Source: Streptomyces sp. McG3
GTDB lineage: Bacteria > Actinomycetota > Actinomycetes > Streptomycetales > Streptomycetaceae
Direction of reading: 5' to 3'
DNA length: 64,000 bases
Assembly (NCBI RefSeq): GCF_018619185.1
Contig: NZ_JAAXYC010000002.1
Span: 1 to 64,000, forward strand
Within the stretch, counting starts at the first letter, position 1; every line of letters begins with the position of its first letter. The notes under the pieces were generated by a model. That model worked only from the letters and a program-made list of their open reading frames with translations, made no database searches and had not been told where the DNA came from. A program made the translations under genes and the position numbers. Below, piece after piece: positions 56,705-64,000 of this stretch.

Positions 56705-56714
56705 GCTCACCTCA
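56696..56714 (+). promoter_or_regulatory. iron box (DmdR/IdeR-type) upstream of the esterase gene
   Basis: TTAGGCTCACCTCA at 56701-56714 differs by one base from the right-hand 14 bases of the streptomycete iron box TTAGGTTAGGCTCACCTAA. The left five bases are poorly conserved. It lies 50 bases before the ATG and would repress the gene when iron is sufficient. Confidence 0.7.
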
Positions 56715-56763
56715 TCCAGGGGGAGCCCAGCCTCGCCTCTTCCTCTCTCGCAAGGAGACGCTC

Positions 56764-57873
56764 ATGCGTCCGGTGATCGACGAGAATCCGTTCGCCGTCT
56801 TCGGCCTCCCGGGCCGCCCGGGCAGCGACGCGTTCTGGGCGGCGGCCCGTACGCCCACGTCGGTCCCCGCCGACGGCGGGTGGCGGACCCTCTTCCTGTG
56901 GCGTGGTTCCGGGGAGGTCCGGGGCAACGGGCCCGTGCTCGACTTCGAGAGCTGGTCGCCACCCGTCCCGTTGCGCCGCTGGGGCGGTACGGATTGCTGG
57001 TACGCCGAGGTGCGGATGCCCGCGCGGCTACGGGTGACCTACCGCGTCATCGCCGGGGACGCGGCCCACGCCGACCCGTTCAACCCGGTCGGCGCCGGGG
57101 CGGACCGGTCCGTCGCCGCGACTCCGGACGCCCCTGCCCAGCCCCACTGGCCCGCACTCGGCGCGGACGACGTGCTCCCCCTCCCCCGCACCCGGATCCG
57201 CTGGAGCAGCGACCGGCTCGGCGGACGGCGGACCGTGCGCGTCCACCCGGCGGGCGGGGGCGGTCCGGTGGTGCTGCTGCTCGACGGGGACGACTGGCTG
57301 TATCTGCACCCGGCCGTGACCGCCTTCGACGCGGCCGTCGCCTCGGGTGACATGCCCCCGGTGACCCTCGTGTTCCTGCCGGCCAAGGACCGCGAGGCCG
57401 AGTTCGCCTGTCGCCCCGAGCTGTGGGAGGCGGTCCGGGACGAACTGCTGCCGCTGGTCGCCGACTCCGACGTGCCGGCCCGCCTGGACCAACTGGTGGT
57501 CGCCGGGCAGAGCCTGGGCGGTCTGAGCGCCCTGTACGCGGCGCTGGAGTTCCCGGAGCTGGTCTCGCGGGTCGCCTGCCAGTCGGGTTCCTTCTGGTGG
57601 GCCCCCGGTACGGAGGCGTTGCCGGATCCGCTGGGCGGGGCCCTCGGCGGAGCGGTCGCCGAGCGACTGCGCCGGGGTGCCGACCTGTCGGGGCTGCGGT
57701 GCGCGTTCGACGTGGGCGAGCACGAGCACCCGATGCTGCCGCACTGCGAGCTGACCGAGAAGCTGACCGAGCGGGCCGGCGCCATGGTCCGGGTGTCGCG
57801 TTCGGCGTCCGGGCACGACCGGGCGGGCTGGCGGCACGCCCTGCTCAGGGACGTCGCCTGGGCTCTCGGCTGA
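56764..57873 (+). CDS. siderophore esterase (enterochelin esterase Fes/CchJ-like)
   Basis: A 369-residue alpha/beta-hydrolase with the N-terminal immunoglobulin-like domain of Fes-type enzymes (GGWRTLFLWRGSGEVRGNGP, VTYRVIAGDAAHADPFNPVG) and a catalytic domain with the nucleophile serine in VAGQSLGGLSALYAALEFPE and the histidine in SASGHDRAGWRHALL. VVLLLDGDDWLYLHPAV is the typical strand before it. Such enzymes hydrolyse ester siderophores to release iron; in the coelichelin locus the homologous CchJ is instead proposed to release the peptide from the TE-less synthetase. AAGGAG precedes the ATG, and an iron box lies upstream. Convergent with the ABC-NRPS genes. Confidence 0.88.
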   Translation: MRPVIDENPFAVFGLPGRPGSDAFWAAARTPTSVPADGGWRTLFLWRGSGEVRGNGPVLDFESWSPPVPLRRWGGTDCWYAEVRMPARLRVTYRVIAGDAAHADPFNPVGAGADRSVAATPDAPAQPHWPALGADDVLPLPRTRIRWSSDRLGGRRTVRVHPAGGGGPVVLLLDGDDWLYLHPAVTAFDAAVASGDMPPVTLVFLPAKDREAEFACRPELWEAVRDELLPLVADSDVPARLDQLVVAGQSLGGLSALYAALEFPELVSRVACQSGSFWWAPGTEALPDPLGGALGGAVAERLRRGADLSGLRCAFDVGEHEHPMLPHCELTEKLTERAGAMVRVSRSASGHDRAGWRHALLRDVAWALG

Positions 57874-57876
57874 GAG

Positions 57877-57937
57877 GTTCCCGGAGCGTGCGCGGGCACC
57901 CCCGTTCCCGGAGCGTGCGCGGGCGCACTCCGGGAAC
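57877..57937. terminator. duplicated-arm hairpin terminator between esterase and ABC exporter
   Basis: A 21-base sequence beginning GTTCCCGGAGCGTGCGCG occurs twice in direct orientation (57877-57897 and 57904-57924). The second copy's first ten bases pair exactly with CTCCGGGAAC at 57928-57937, making a hairpin; the first copy could compete for the same arm. Confidence 0.65.
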
Positions 57938-57948
57938 CGTCCTGGGGT

Positions 57949-59649
57949 TCACCTGGCCACGGCCCGGCAGTAGGCCTCGTCGCCGGCGAGGAGGTTGCGG
58001 TGGGTGTCCTCGGCGGTGATGACGCCCTCGTCGAGGACGAGCACCCGGTCCGCGGCGTCCAGGAGCGCCGGACTGCTGGTGAGCACGAGCGTGGTCCGGC
58101 CCTTGCGCAGCTTCGCGACGTTGCGCGCGATGAGCTGTTCCGTCACCGCGTCGACGGCCGTCGTCGGATCGTGCAGGACCAGCACATCGGTGTCGGCTGC
58201 CAACGCGCGGGCCAGGGCGAGTCGTTGCCGCTGGCCTCCGGAGAGGTTCGCGCCCCGGTCGCGGATAGCGTAGTCGAGCCCCTCGCGGTGGAGGGCGACG
58301 ACATCGGTGAGCTGGGAGGCCTCGACGGCCGCCTCGATCGTCCGGCCGGTGCCCGACGGGTCGATGTTCGTCCGGAGCGTGCCGGCGAAGATCTCTCCGT
58401 CGTAGGGATTGACCAGCAGGTGCTCGCGGACCGCCTCGACCGACAGGTCCGCGATCTCCCGGCCGCCGAGCCGCACCACTCCCCCGTACGCGTGGGGGGC
58501 GACGTTCACCGCGAGGACGGCGGCCAGGTCGGCCGCCGCGCGCGGCTGGTAGGCCGCGATCGCCACGAACTCTCCTGCCGCGAGGGTGAACCGGACCCCC
58601 TGGAGGGTTCCGTGGTGCAGGCCGTCGACCTCCAGGTCTCCGCCGGGCTCCGGGCGCTCGGGACCCGGTGTCGTCACGGGGGGCGCGGTCAGCACCAGAG
58701 CCATGCGCTCGGCCGAAGCGCGGGCGATCATCACGTACTTGGGCATCTCGGAGAACATCTTCAGCGGTTCCATGATGAACTGCGCGAGGCCCACGGCCAT
58801 GACGAGTTCCCCGATGGTGATCCGGCCCTCGAAGGCCAGCCAGCCCGCCGTCAGCGAGACGGCCGCGGCGAGGACCGCGTTGAGGGCGAGCGCGGTGCCG
58901 GCGTAGACGCCGTTCACCCGGGCGACGGTGATCGCCTGGCGCTTCGCGTCGGTGCTGACCCTGCGGTAGGAGCCGAAGGCGGCGTGGTTGCCGCCGAAGC
59001 CGTGGAGCGGGCGCAGGCCGATGATGAGGTCGGCGACCTTGGCGCCCGCCCGGGCCACCCGGGCCTGCTGTTCCTGCGTACTGGCTCCGATCCGCCTGGA
59101 CATCACGGCGAGGACCGACAGGATCGCGACGGTCCCCACGATCACCAGCAACCCCAGACGGAGGTCCGCCAGGCTGAGGGCGACCGCCGCGACCGCGACG
59201 GCGACGAGGGAGCTGATCAGCAGGGGCACCACCTCGATGATGTCTGCGGTCTGGTCGGCGTCCTCGGTGGCGATGGTCAGGATCTCGCCGGATTTGAGGT
59301 CCACGTCCCTGGCCACCGGCTGGAGTCCGCAGGCCGCCACGCGCACCCGCCAGCGGTGCGCCTCGGTGGTGTTGGCCTTCTGCAGCACGCGCATGCCGAA
59401 CCGCCACGACAGGGACACCGTCGTGATGATCACGGCCAGCGAGCCGATCGAGACGCCGAGCGAGCCGAGGCTGCGGTCCTGCATCGTGTGCTCGACGATC
59501 AGTCCGAGAGCGATGGGGAACGCGGTCTCGGCCGCCTGGTAGAGGCCCATGAGGACGGTGCCCGCGATCATGGCGCCGATGTTGCGGCGCAGCGCCGTCC
59601 GCAGGATGGCGGCCCCCGGGCGGGGGCGCTCGGTGTCAGGAGTCTTCAT
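57949..59649 (-). CDS. half ABC exporter with degenerate nucleotide-binding site
   Basis: A 566-residue membrane-ATPase fusion of the type-I exporter class, with six helices in the N-terminal 300 residues (NIGAMIAGTVLMGLYQAAET, LGLIVEHTMQ and following) and a C-terminal ATPase domain. The signature NLSGGQRQRLALARALAADT is intact, but the P-loop is replaced by VAIAAYQPRAAADLAAVL, with no GxxGxGK[ST], and Walker B reads VLVLHDPTTAVDA with His for the usual Asp. Such half-transporters work as heterodimers, with the partner supplying the active site. It starts five bases after the NRPS stop, so they are co-transcribed. In the coelichelin locus, CchG and CchI form such a pair; the second is probably beyond the window edge. 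Confidence 0.85.
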   Translation of the reverse strand: MKTPDTERPRPGAAILRTALRRNIGAMIAGTVLMGLYQAAETAFPIALGLIVEHTMQDRSLGSLGVSIGSLAVIITTVSLSWRFGMRVLQKANTTEAHRWRVRVAACGLQPVARDVDLKSGEILTIATEDADQTADIIEVVPLLISSLVAVAVAAVALSLADLRLGLLVIVGTVAILSVLAVMSRRIGASTQEQQARVARAGAKVADLIIGLRPLHGFGGNHAAFGSYRRVSTDAKRQAITVARVNGVYAGTALALNAVLAAAVSLTAGWLAFEGRITIGELVMAVGLAQFIMEPLKMFSEMPKYVMIARASAERMALVLTAPPVTTPGPERPEPGGDLEVDGLHHGTLQGVRFTLAAGEFVAIAAYQPRAAADLAAVLAVNVAPHAYGGVVRLGGREIADLSVEAVREHLLVNPYDGEIFAGTLRTNIDPSGTGRTIEAAVEASQLTDVVALHREGLDYAIRDRGANLSGGQRQRLALARALAADTDVLVLHDPTTAVDAVTEQLIARNVAKLRKGRTTLVLTSSPALLDAADRVLVLDEGVITAEDTHRNLLAGDEAYCRAVAR

Positions 59650-59654
59650 CAGGT

Positions 59655-62600
59655 TCAGGAGTTCTCATCGAGGTGGCGGGCGATCGCTTCCGGCGTTCGC
59701 AGGGTGAACAGGTCACGGATGGTGATGACAGGACCGTACTCGCGGCGGAGGAGCCCGATCAGCCGCACCGCGAGCATGGAGTGCCCGCCGAGGGAGACGA
59801 AGTCGCCGACCGCGCTGACCTCGTCGTCGTCGAGGTCGAGCGCCTCGGCGAAGAACTCGCAGACGGTGCTCTCCGTCCCGGTCTCCGGGCCGCGCTCCCC
59901 CGCCGTGGTCAGCGCGCCCAGCGGCCTGGCCTCCGGCAGCGCCTTGGTGTCGGCCTTCCCGTTCACGGTCAGCGGGATGCTGTCCACCTGGGCGAAGTGC
60001 GTGGGGCGCAGGAAGTCCGGCAGTCCGGCACCCACCTCGTGTGCGACCCGCACCAGGTCCGCGGAGTCGGCGAGGACCAGATAGGCGGCCAGTCGGTGGC
60101 CGCCGTCCACCCCCGGGTCGGGCTGGGCGACCGCGGCGACGAAGCGGACCGCCGGGTGGGCCGCGAACACGGCCTCGACCTCGCCGGGTTCGACCCGGTG
60201 GCCGCGGATCTTGACCTGCTGGTCGGTGCGGCCCAGGTAGGCGATGTTTCCGTCGGGCCGGCGGATCACCAGGTCCCCGGTGCGGTACATGCGCTCCCCG
60301 GGGCGGCCGAAGGGGCAGGCGACGAAGCGGTGTGCGGTCTGGGCGCTCCGGCCCAGGTAGCCGCGGGCGATGCCGATGCCCGCCACGTACAGCTCGCCGG
60401 GCACTCCGGCGGGCAGCGGACGCAGCCATGGGTCCAGGACGTACACGTCGGTGTTGTCGATGGCCACGCCGACCACCGGGTCCTGGCATTCGAAGGTGCC
60501 GACGCCGAGGGTGTTGATGGTGTATTCGGTGGGCCCGTACAGGTTGTAGCCGACCGTGCCCCCGGTCTCCGCGAGCCGTTGCCACAGCGTCGGGGTGACG
60601 GCCTCGCCGCCCAGCAGCACCAGCGCGGGCCGCCTCTCCGGATCCTCCAGCAGCCCCTCGGCGACCAGTTGCTGGGCGTAGGTGGGCGTCACGTTGACGA
60701 CGTCGATGCCGTGCTCGACGCAGTACGCGACCAGCCTGGGGGCGTCCCGACGCAACTCCTCGTCACAGATGTGGACTTCATGGCCGTCGGCGAGCCACAG
60801 CAGCTCCTCCCACGACATGTCGAACGCGAAGGACACGGTGTGTGCGATCCGGAAGATCCGGTGATCGTGTTCGGCGAGGACGGGCTCGAAGATCCGGCGC
60901 TGATGGTTGATCAGCATATTGGTGAGACCCGCGTATTCGGTCACGACGCCCTTGGGCTTCCCGGTCGAGCCGGAGGTGTAGATCGTGTACGCGGGGTGGC
61001 GCAGGCGGTCCGGGTCCTCCGGCGCGAACGTCGTGTACGGCTCGGCCTCCGGCAACGGGCGGTCCAGTTCGATCAGTTCGCCGTTCAGCCGGGGCGACAC
61101 CGCGCTCACGGTGAGGATCACCTCGGGGCGGGCGTCGTCGACGATGGCCGCGATCCGCTCGTCCGGGTGGTCGAGCTCCAGCGGTACGTACGCGGCCCCG
61201 ACGCGCAGCACCGCGAAAAGTGCCGCGATCCAGTCGAGGGAGCGCGGGATCGCCAGGCCCACGGTCGTCTCGGGTCCGATGCCGCGCCGGGCGAGGACAC
61301 CCGCCACGGCCCGGCTGCGCTCCCGGAGTTCGGCGAAGGTCATGGTGGCGCCGTCGGCGACGAGCGCGATGCGCCCCGGATCGCGCTCGGCCGCCAGGTC
61401 GAAGCGGTCGACGACGGTGTCCGTGCCGACCTCGGTACGCCCGGCCGGTTCGGGGTCCGGGCCCAGGCCGCGCAGCGCGCCCACCGGTCCGGTGGCCCGC
61501 GCGACGTCCTCCAGGACGCGCAGGTAGTCCTCCAGGAGACGGCGGGCGCTGTCGGGATCTCCCTGGCGGTGCTCCAGCTTGACCGTGAGCCGGTCGCCGG
61601 GAGTGACGACCCAGGTGTACGGGTAGTGCGTGGAGTCGTCCGCCCGGACGGAGGTGATGCCGTGGCGGGCGTTCATCTCCGCGAAGGCGTCCGGGTCCAG
61701 GAAGTTCTGGAGCACGAACAGGTTGTCGAACAGGGTGTCGTGCCCGCCGGCCCGCTGGATCTCGCCGAGCCCCAGGTGCTCGTGGTCCATCGCCGCCACG
61801 CGCGCCGCCTGCACGGACGAGAGGTAGGCGTCGACCGTCTCGTCGGGCCGGGCCCGGGTCCACAGGGGGACGGTGTTGAGCAGGACGCCGACGATGTCGC
61901 CGTGTCCCTCGCCCTCGCGGCCCGAGACCGTTACGCCGAAGACCGCGTCGGCGCGGCCGGTGCGGGCTCCGAGGAGGAGACCGAAGGCGCCGGTGAGTAC
62001 GGAGTTCAGCGTGACGCCCCGGGTCCGCGCCGCTTCGCGCAGCAGCTCCGACAGTTCGGCGGACAGGGTGTGCACGAGCGGTCGCGGCAGCTCCTCCATG
62101 AGGTCAGGGGACGGCCCGGCGAGCAGCGTCGGTCCCGGCAGGCCGGCCAGGTACTCGGCCCAGAAGCGCTCGGAGACGGCCGGGTCCTTCGCGGCGAGCG
62201 TCCGGGCGTACTCCTCGAAGCCCGGCGCGGCCGGCGTCGCGTCCCACGGCCGGCCCGCCACCACGGCCTCGTACGCGTCGAACAGGTCGCGCAGCAGGAT
62301 CTCGCGGGACCAGCCGTCCCAGAGCAGCAGGTGGTAGCTGAGCAGCAGGCCGTCGCGGCCGTCGGGCAGTCGCACGACGGTCATCCGGACGAGCGGCGGC
62401 TCGCCCGGGTCGAAGCCCTGCTCGCGGTCCCGGGTGCGCAGGGCCTCGACCTCGGCCTCCGTCGTCAGGGCGACGGTGCGGACGGCGACCCGTCGGCCGG
62501 CCTTGAGGACCTGGACCGGGCTTCCGTCGTCGTCCGTGGTGAAGCCCGCGCCGACGACGGGGTGGCGTGCGATCACGTACGCCATCGCCTCGGCCAGCGC

Positions 62601-64000
62601 GTCGGTGTCCAGGCGCCGGTCGAAGGCGAAGTAGCTCTGGGCGACGTAGTGCCCGGCCGCGCCCGCCAGCTGGGCCTGGAAGAACAGGCCCCGCTGGAGT
62701 GGGGTGACCGGTGCGGTGCGCTCGGCCGTCTCGGAGGCGTTCCCGATCTGTTCCAGGGCGGCGAGCCAGTGATCGGTGATCGCGTCGGGTATGCCCTCGG
62801 CGAGGGTGAAGGCCGCGTGGAGGCAGCCGGTGGCCTCATCGGTCCAGGCGTTGACCTCGACGGCGTAGGGGCTGTTCGGGTCGCCCGTGGTGATCGGCAG
62901 GGCGTCCGACTCGCCGCCCCGGCCGAGGTAGTTGAACAGGACCTGCGGCTGCGCGGTGAGCAGGGGGGCCGTCTGCGCGTTGAGGTATCTGAGGCGGCCG
63001 TAGGCGACGTGCCCGTCCTCGTCCGGCTGGCGTTCGGTGATCTCGCGCGCCGAGGCGACGGGGTCGGTGTGGGCGGTGAGGCGTACGGGGGCGATGGAGG
63101 TGAACCAGCCGACCGTACGGGAGTAGTCGTGGTGCTCCGCGGCCGGGACCCGGCCGTGTCGCTCCAGCTCGACGGCGAGGTCGGTGGGCGTGGTCTGGAT
63201 CCGGGTCAGCGCGGTGCGCAGGGCTCCGCCCAGCAGCTCGGTGAGCCCGAGCCCGAGCGCGCCGGGTGCGCCGCGGGTCACCAGGTCGCTCGCTCCGGGC
63301 GGGAGGACGGCCGTCCTCCCGCGGTGGCCCCGGACCGTGCGCAGCAGCGCCGGGGCCCGGAGGGTGGTGATCCAGTGGCCGGGGTCGTCGGTCTGCTCGG
63401 CGGTCCGCACGGCGAGCGCTTCGGCGTAGGCGGCGTAGGAGGTGGTCGGCTCCGGCAGGGCGGCCCCGGTGAGGGCGGTGGCCAGGTCGTCGAGGAGGAT
63501 CAGCCAGGACACCGTGTCCACGGCGATGTGGTGGACGGTGACGACCAGGGTGCGGTGCGCCGCGAGCCAGGAGAACGCGATGACGTCCCCGGTCTCCGGG
63601 TCGAGCCGTCCGGCGGCCTCGTTCGCCGCGGTGACGGCGTCGGTGGTGTCCGGGGTGCCGACGTCGGCCTCACGGGCGGGTTCGGTGCGCAGGGCCCACA
63701 CGCCGTGCTCGACGCGCAGCCGCAGGCGCAGGGCCGGGTGTGCGGCCACGAGGGCGTTCGCCGCGCGCCGGATGTCGTCGAGACGGGTGCCGTCGGCGAC
63801 GGTCACGGTCCTGGCCTGGGCGAAGCCGGAGAGCGACGCGCCCAGCTCGCGCCGGCGCAGGATGATCGGCGTGAGGGGAAGGGGTCCGTCCGCGCGGCGG
63901 GACGCCGGCGCCGGCACGGCCTGCGGAGCGTGGTCGGCCACGTGGCCGGCGAGGGCGCGGGGCGTCCGGAACAGGAAGACGTCGCGGGGGGTGATCCGCA
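59655..64000 (-). CDS. siderophore NRPS, C-terminal part: PCP end, E, C, A and PCP, no TE (coelichelin CchH-like)
   Basis: Open to the window edge, so the 5' end is missing; the first visible residues ([20 protein letters not shown]) are the end of a carrier domain. Then come an epimerisation domain ([29 protein letters not shown]), a condensation domain (about 62720-61450) whose active site reads [10 protein letters not shown], an adenylation domain ([48 protein letters not shown]) and a carrier domain with LGGHSM (Ser near 59780). Residues at the binding-pocket positions read D-M-E-N-L-G-L-I-N-(K), the code assigned to N5-hydroxyornithine in coelichelin CchH module 3. No thioesterase follows; the stop comes 40 residues after the carrier serine. 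Product: probably a coelichelin-like hydroxamate siderophore. Confidence 0.9.
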   Translation of the reverse strand, partial: RITPRDVFLFRTPRALAGHVADHAPQAVPAPASRRADGPLPLTPIILRRRELGASLSGFAQARTVTVADGTRLDDIRRAANALVAAHPALRLRLRVEHGVWALRTEPAREADVGTPDTTDAVTAANEAAGRLDPETGDVIAFSWLAAHRTLVVTVHHIAVDTVSWLILLDDLATALTGAALPEPTTSYAAYAEALAVRTAEQTDDPGHWITTLRAPALLRTVRGHRGRTAVLPPGASDLVTRGAPGALGLGLTELLGGALRTALTRIQTTPTDLAVELERHGRVPAAEHHDYSRTVGWFTSIAPVRLTAHTDPVASAREITERQPDEDGHVAYGRLRYLNAQTAPLLTAQPQVLFNYLGRGGESDALPITTGDPNSPYAVEVNAWTDEATGCLHAAFTLAEGIPDAITDHWLAALEQIGNASETAERTAPVTPLQRGLFFQAQLAGAAGHYVAQSYFAFDRRLDTDALAEAMAYVIARHPVVGAGFTTDDDGSPVQVLKAGRRVAVRTVALTTEAEVEALRTRDREQGFDPGEPPLVRMTVVRLPDGRDGLLLSYHLLLWDGWSREILLRDLFDAYEAVVAGRPWDATPAAPGFEEYARTLAAKDPAVSERFWAEYLAGLPGPTLLAGPSPDLMEELPRPLVHTLSAELSELLREAARTRGVTLNSVLTGAFGLLLGARTGRADAVFGVTVSGREGEGHGDIVGVLLNTVPLWTRARPDETVDAYLSSVQAARVAAMDHEHLGLGEIQRAGGHDTLFDNLFVLQNFLDPDAFAEMNARHGITSVRADDSTHYPYTWVVTPGDRLTVKLEHRQGDPDSARRLLEDYLRVLEDVARATGPVGALRGLGPDPEPAGRTEVGTDTVVDRFDLAAERDPGRIALVADGATMTFAELRERSRAVAGVLARRGIGPETTVGLAIPRSLDWIAALFAVLRVGAAYVPLELDHPDERIAAIVDDARPEVILTVSAVSPRLNGELIELDRPLPEAEPYTTFAPEDPDRLRHPAYTIYTSGSTGKPKGVVTEYAGLTNMLINHQRRIFEPVLAEHDHRIFRIAHTVSFAFDMSWEELLWLADGHEVHICDEELRRDAPRLVAYCVEHGIDVVNVTPTYAQQLVAEGLLEDPERRPALVLLGGEAVTPTLWQRLAETGGTVGYNLYGPTEYTINTLGVGTFECQDPVVGVAIDNTDVYVLDPWLRPLPAGVPGELYVAGIGIARGYLGRSAQTAHRFVACPFGRPGERMYRTGDLVIRRPDGNIAYLGRTDQQVKIRGHRVEPGEVEAVFAAHPAVRFVAAVAQPDPGVDGGHRLAAYLVLADSADLVRVAHEVGAGLPDFLRPTHFAQVDSIPLTVNGKADTKALPEARPLGALTTAGERGPETGTESTVCEFFAEALDLDDDEVSAVGDFVSLGGHSMLAVRLIGLLRREYGPVITIRDLFTLRTPEAIARHLDENS

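Noticed and set aside
59655-59780. A missing thioesterase as evidence of a truncated NRPS gene
   Set aside because: The reading frame ends normally 40 residues after the carrier serine and CchH-type synthetases naturally lack TE, so no frameshift or deletion need be assumed.

Overview
This is a chromosomal window from a high-GC actinomycete, almost certainly Streptomyces. Third codon positions are nearly all G or C, start codons are often GTG, and many genes belong to families largely confined to Streptomyces (DUF6479, DUF6328, DUF6325, LAxTG sortase substrates, DasR-type operators, a coelichelin-like siderophore NRPS). No rRNA, tRNA, CRISPR array, transposase or prophage gene was seen. Intrinsic terminators are long GC-rich hairpins without a clear T-tract.

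Region 1 (1-25000) is mostly housekeeping and small conserved proteins: the 3' end of a DHA2-type MFS exporter, an acyl-CoA dehydrogenase, an RlmG-like rRNA methyltransferase, a GH25 lysozyme, a secreted endonuclease I, a glutaminase-STAS fusion, a lipoprotein-like protein, a DUF1269 protein, a bacterial eRF1-like (baeRF) protein, a 2-hydroxyacid dehydrogenase, a succinate-semialdehyde-type dehydrogenase, an anti-sigma-like ATPase, a three-gene PaoABC-type molybdenum aldehyde oxidoreductase (14226-17961), VOC and GNAT proteins, and a coupled pair (22280-23385) sharing a small unrecognised domain. Region 2 (25203-30340) is the B12-dependent methylmalonyl-CoA mutase operon mutA-mutB-meaB. Region 3 (30477-36175) holds a PPOX-type flavoprotein, a MarR regulator with an MFS exporter, a short Rho paralogue and phosphoglucomutase.

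Region 4 (37655-47177) is the most striking part. Two divergent cobalamin riboswitches (about 39225-39345 on minus, 39425-39540 on plus) sit back to back. The minus one precedes a secreted protein with an alpha-toroid followed by a DUF4430 domain, the same domain order as animal intrinsic factor and transcobalamin. The plus one precedes a translationally coupled five-gene operon: a LAxTG wall-anchored protein with a beta-domain and two toroids, a membrane-tethered single beta-domain protein, and the T, fused A-A' and S components of an ECF vitamin transporter. I read this as a corrinoid capture-and-import system. It could supply the mutase encoded 10 kb upstream.

Region 5 (36392-37459 and 49563-53836) carries polysaccharide degradation: a GH18 chitinase with two DasR-like dre sites flanking its -35 element, and a divergent pair (a GH16 beta-glucanase and a beta-helix protein, both with discoidin/CBM32 domains) with shared GAGAGCGCTC palindromes. 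Region 6 (54101-56704) has a second-type enolase divergent from a MarR regulator across a cluster of operator half-sites, then a DinB-like protein. Region 7 (56764-64000) is the edge of a siderophore locus: an iron-box-controlled esterase, a half ABC exporter with degenerate Walker motifs, and the last module of an NRPS. The A-domain code of that module reads DMENLGLIN(K), as in the hydroxyornithine module of coelichelin synthetase CchH. The NRPS runs off the right edge and the MFS gene off the left edge.
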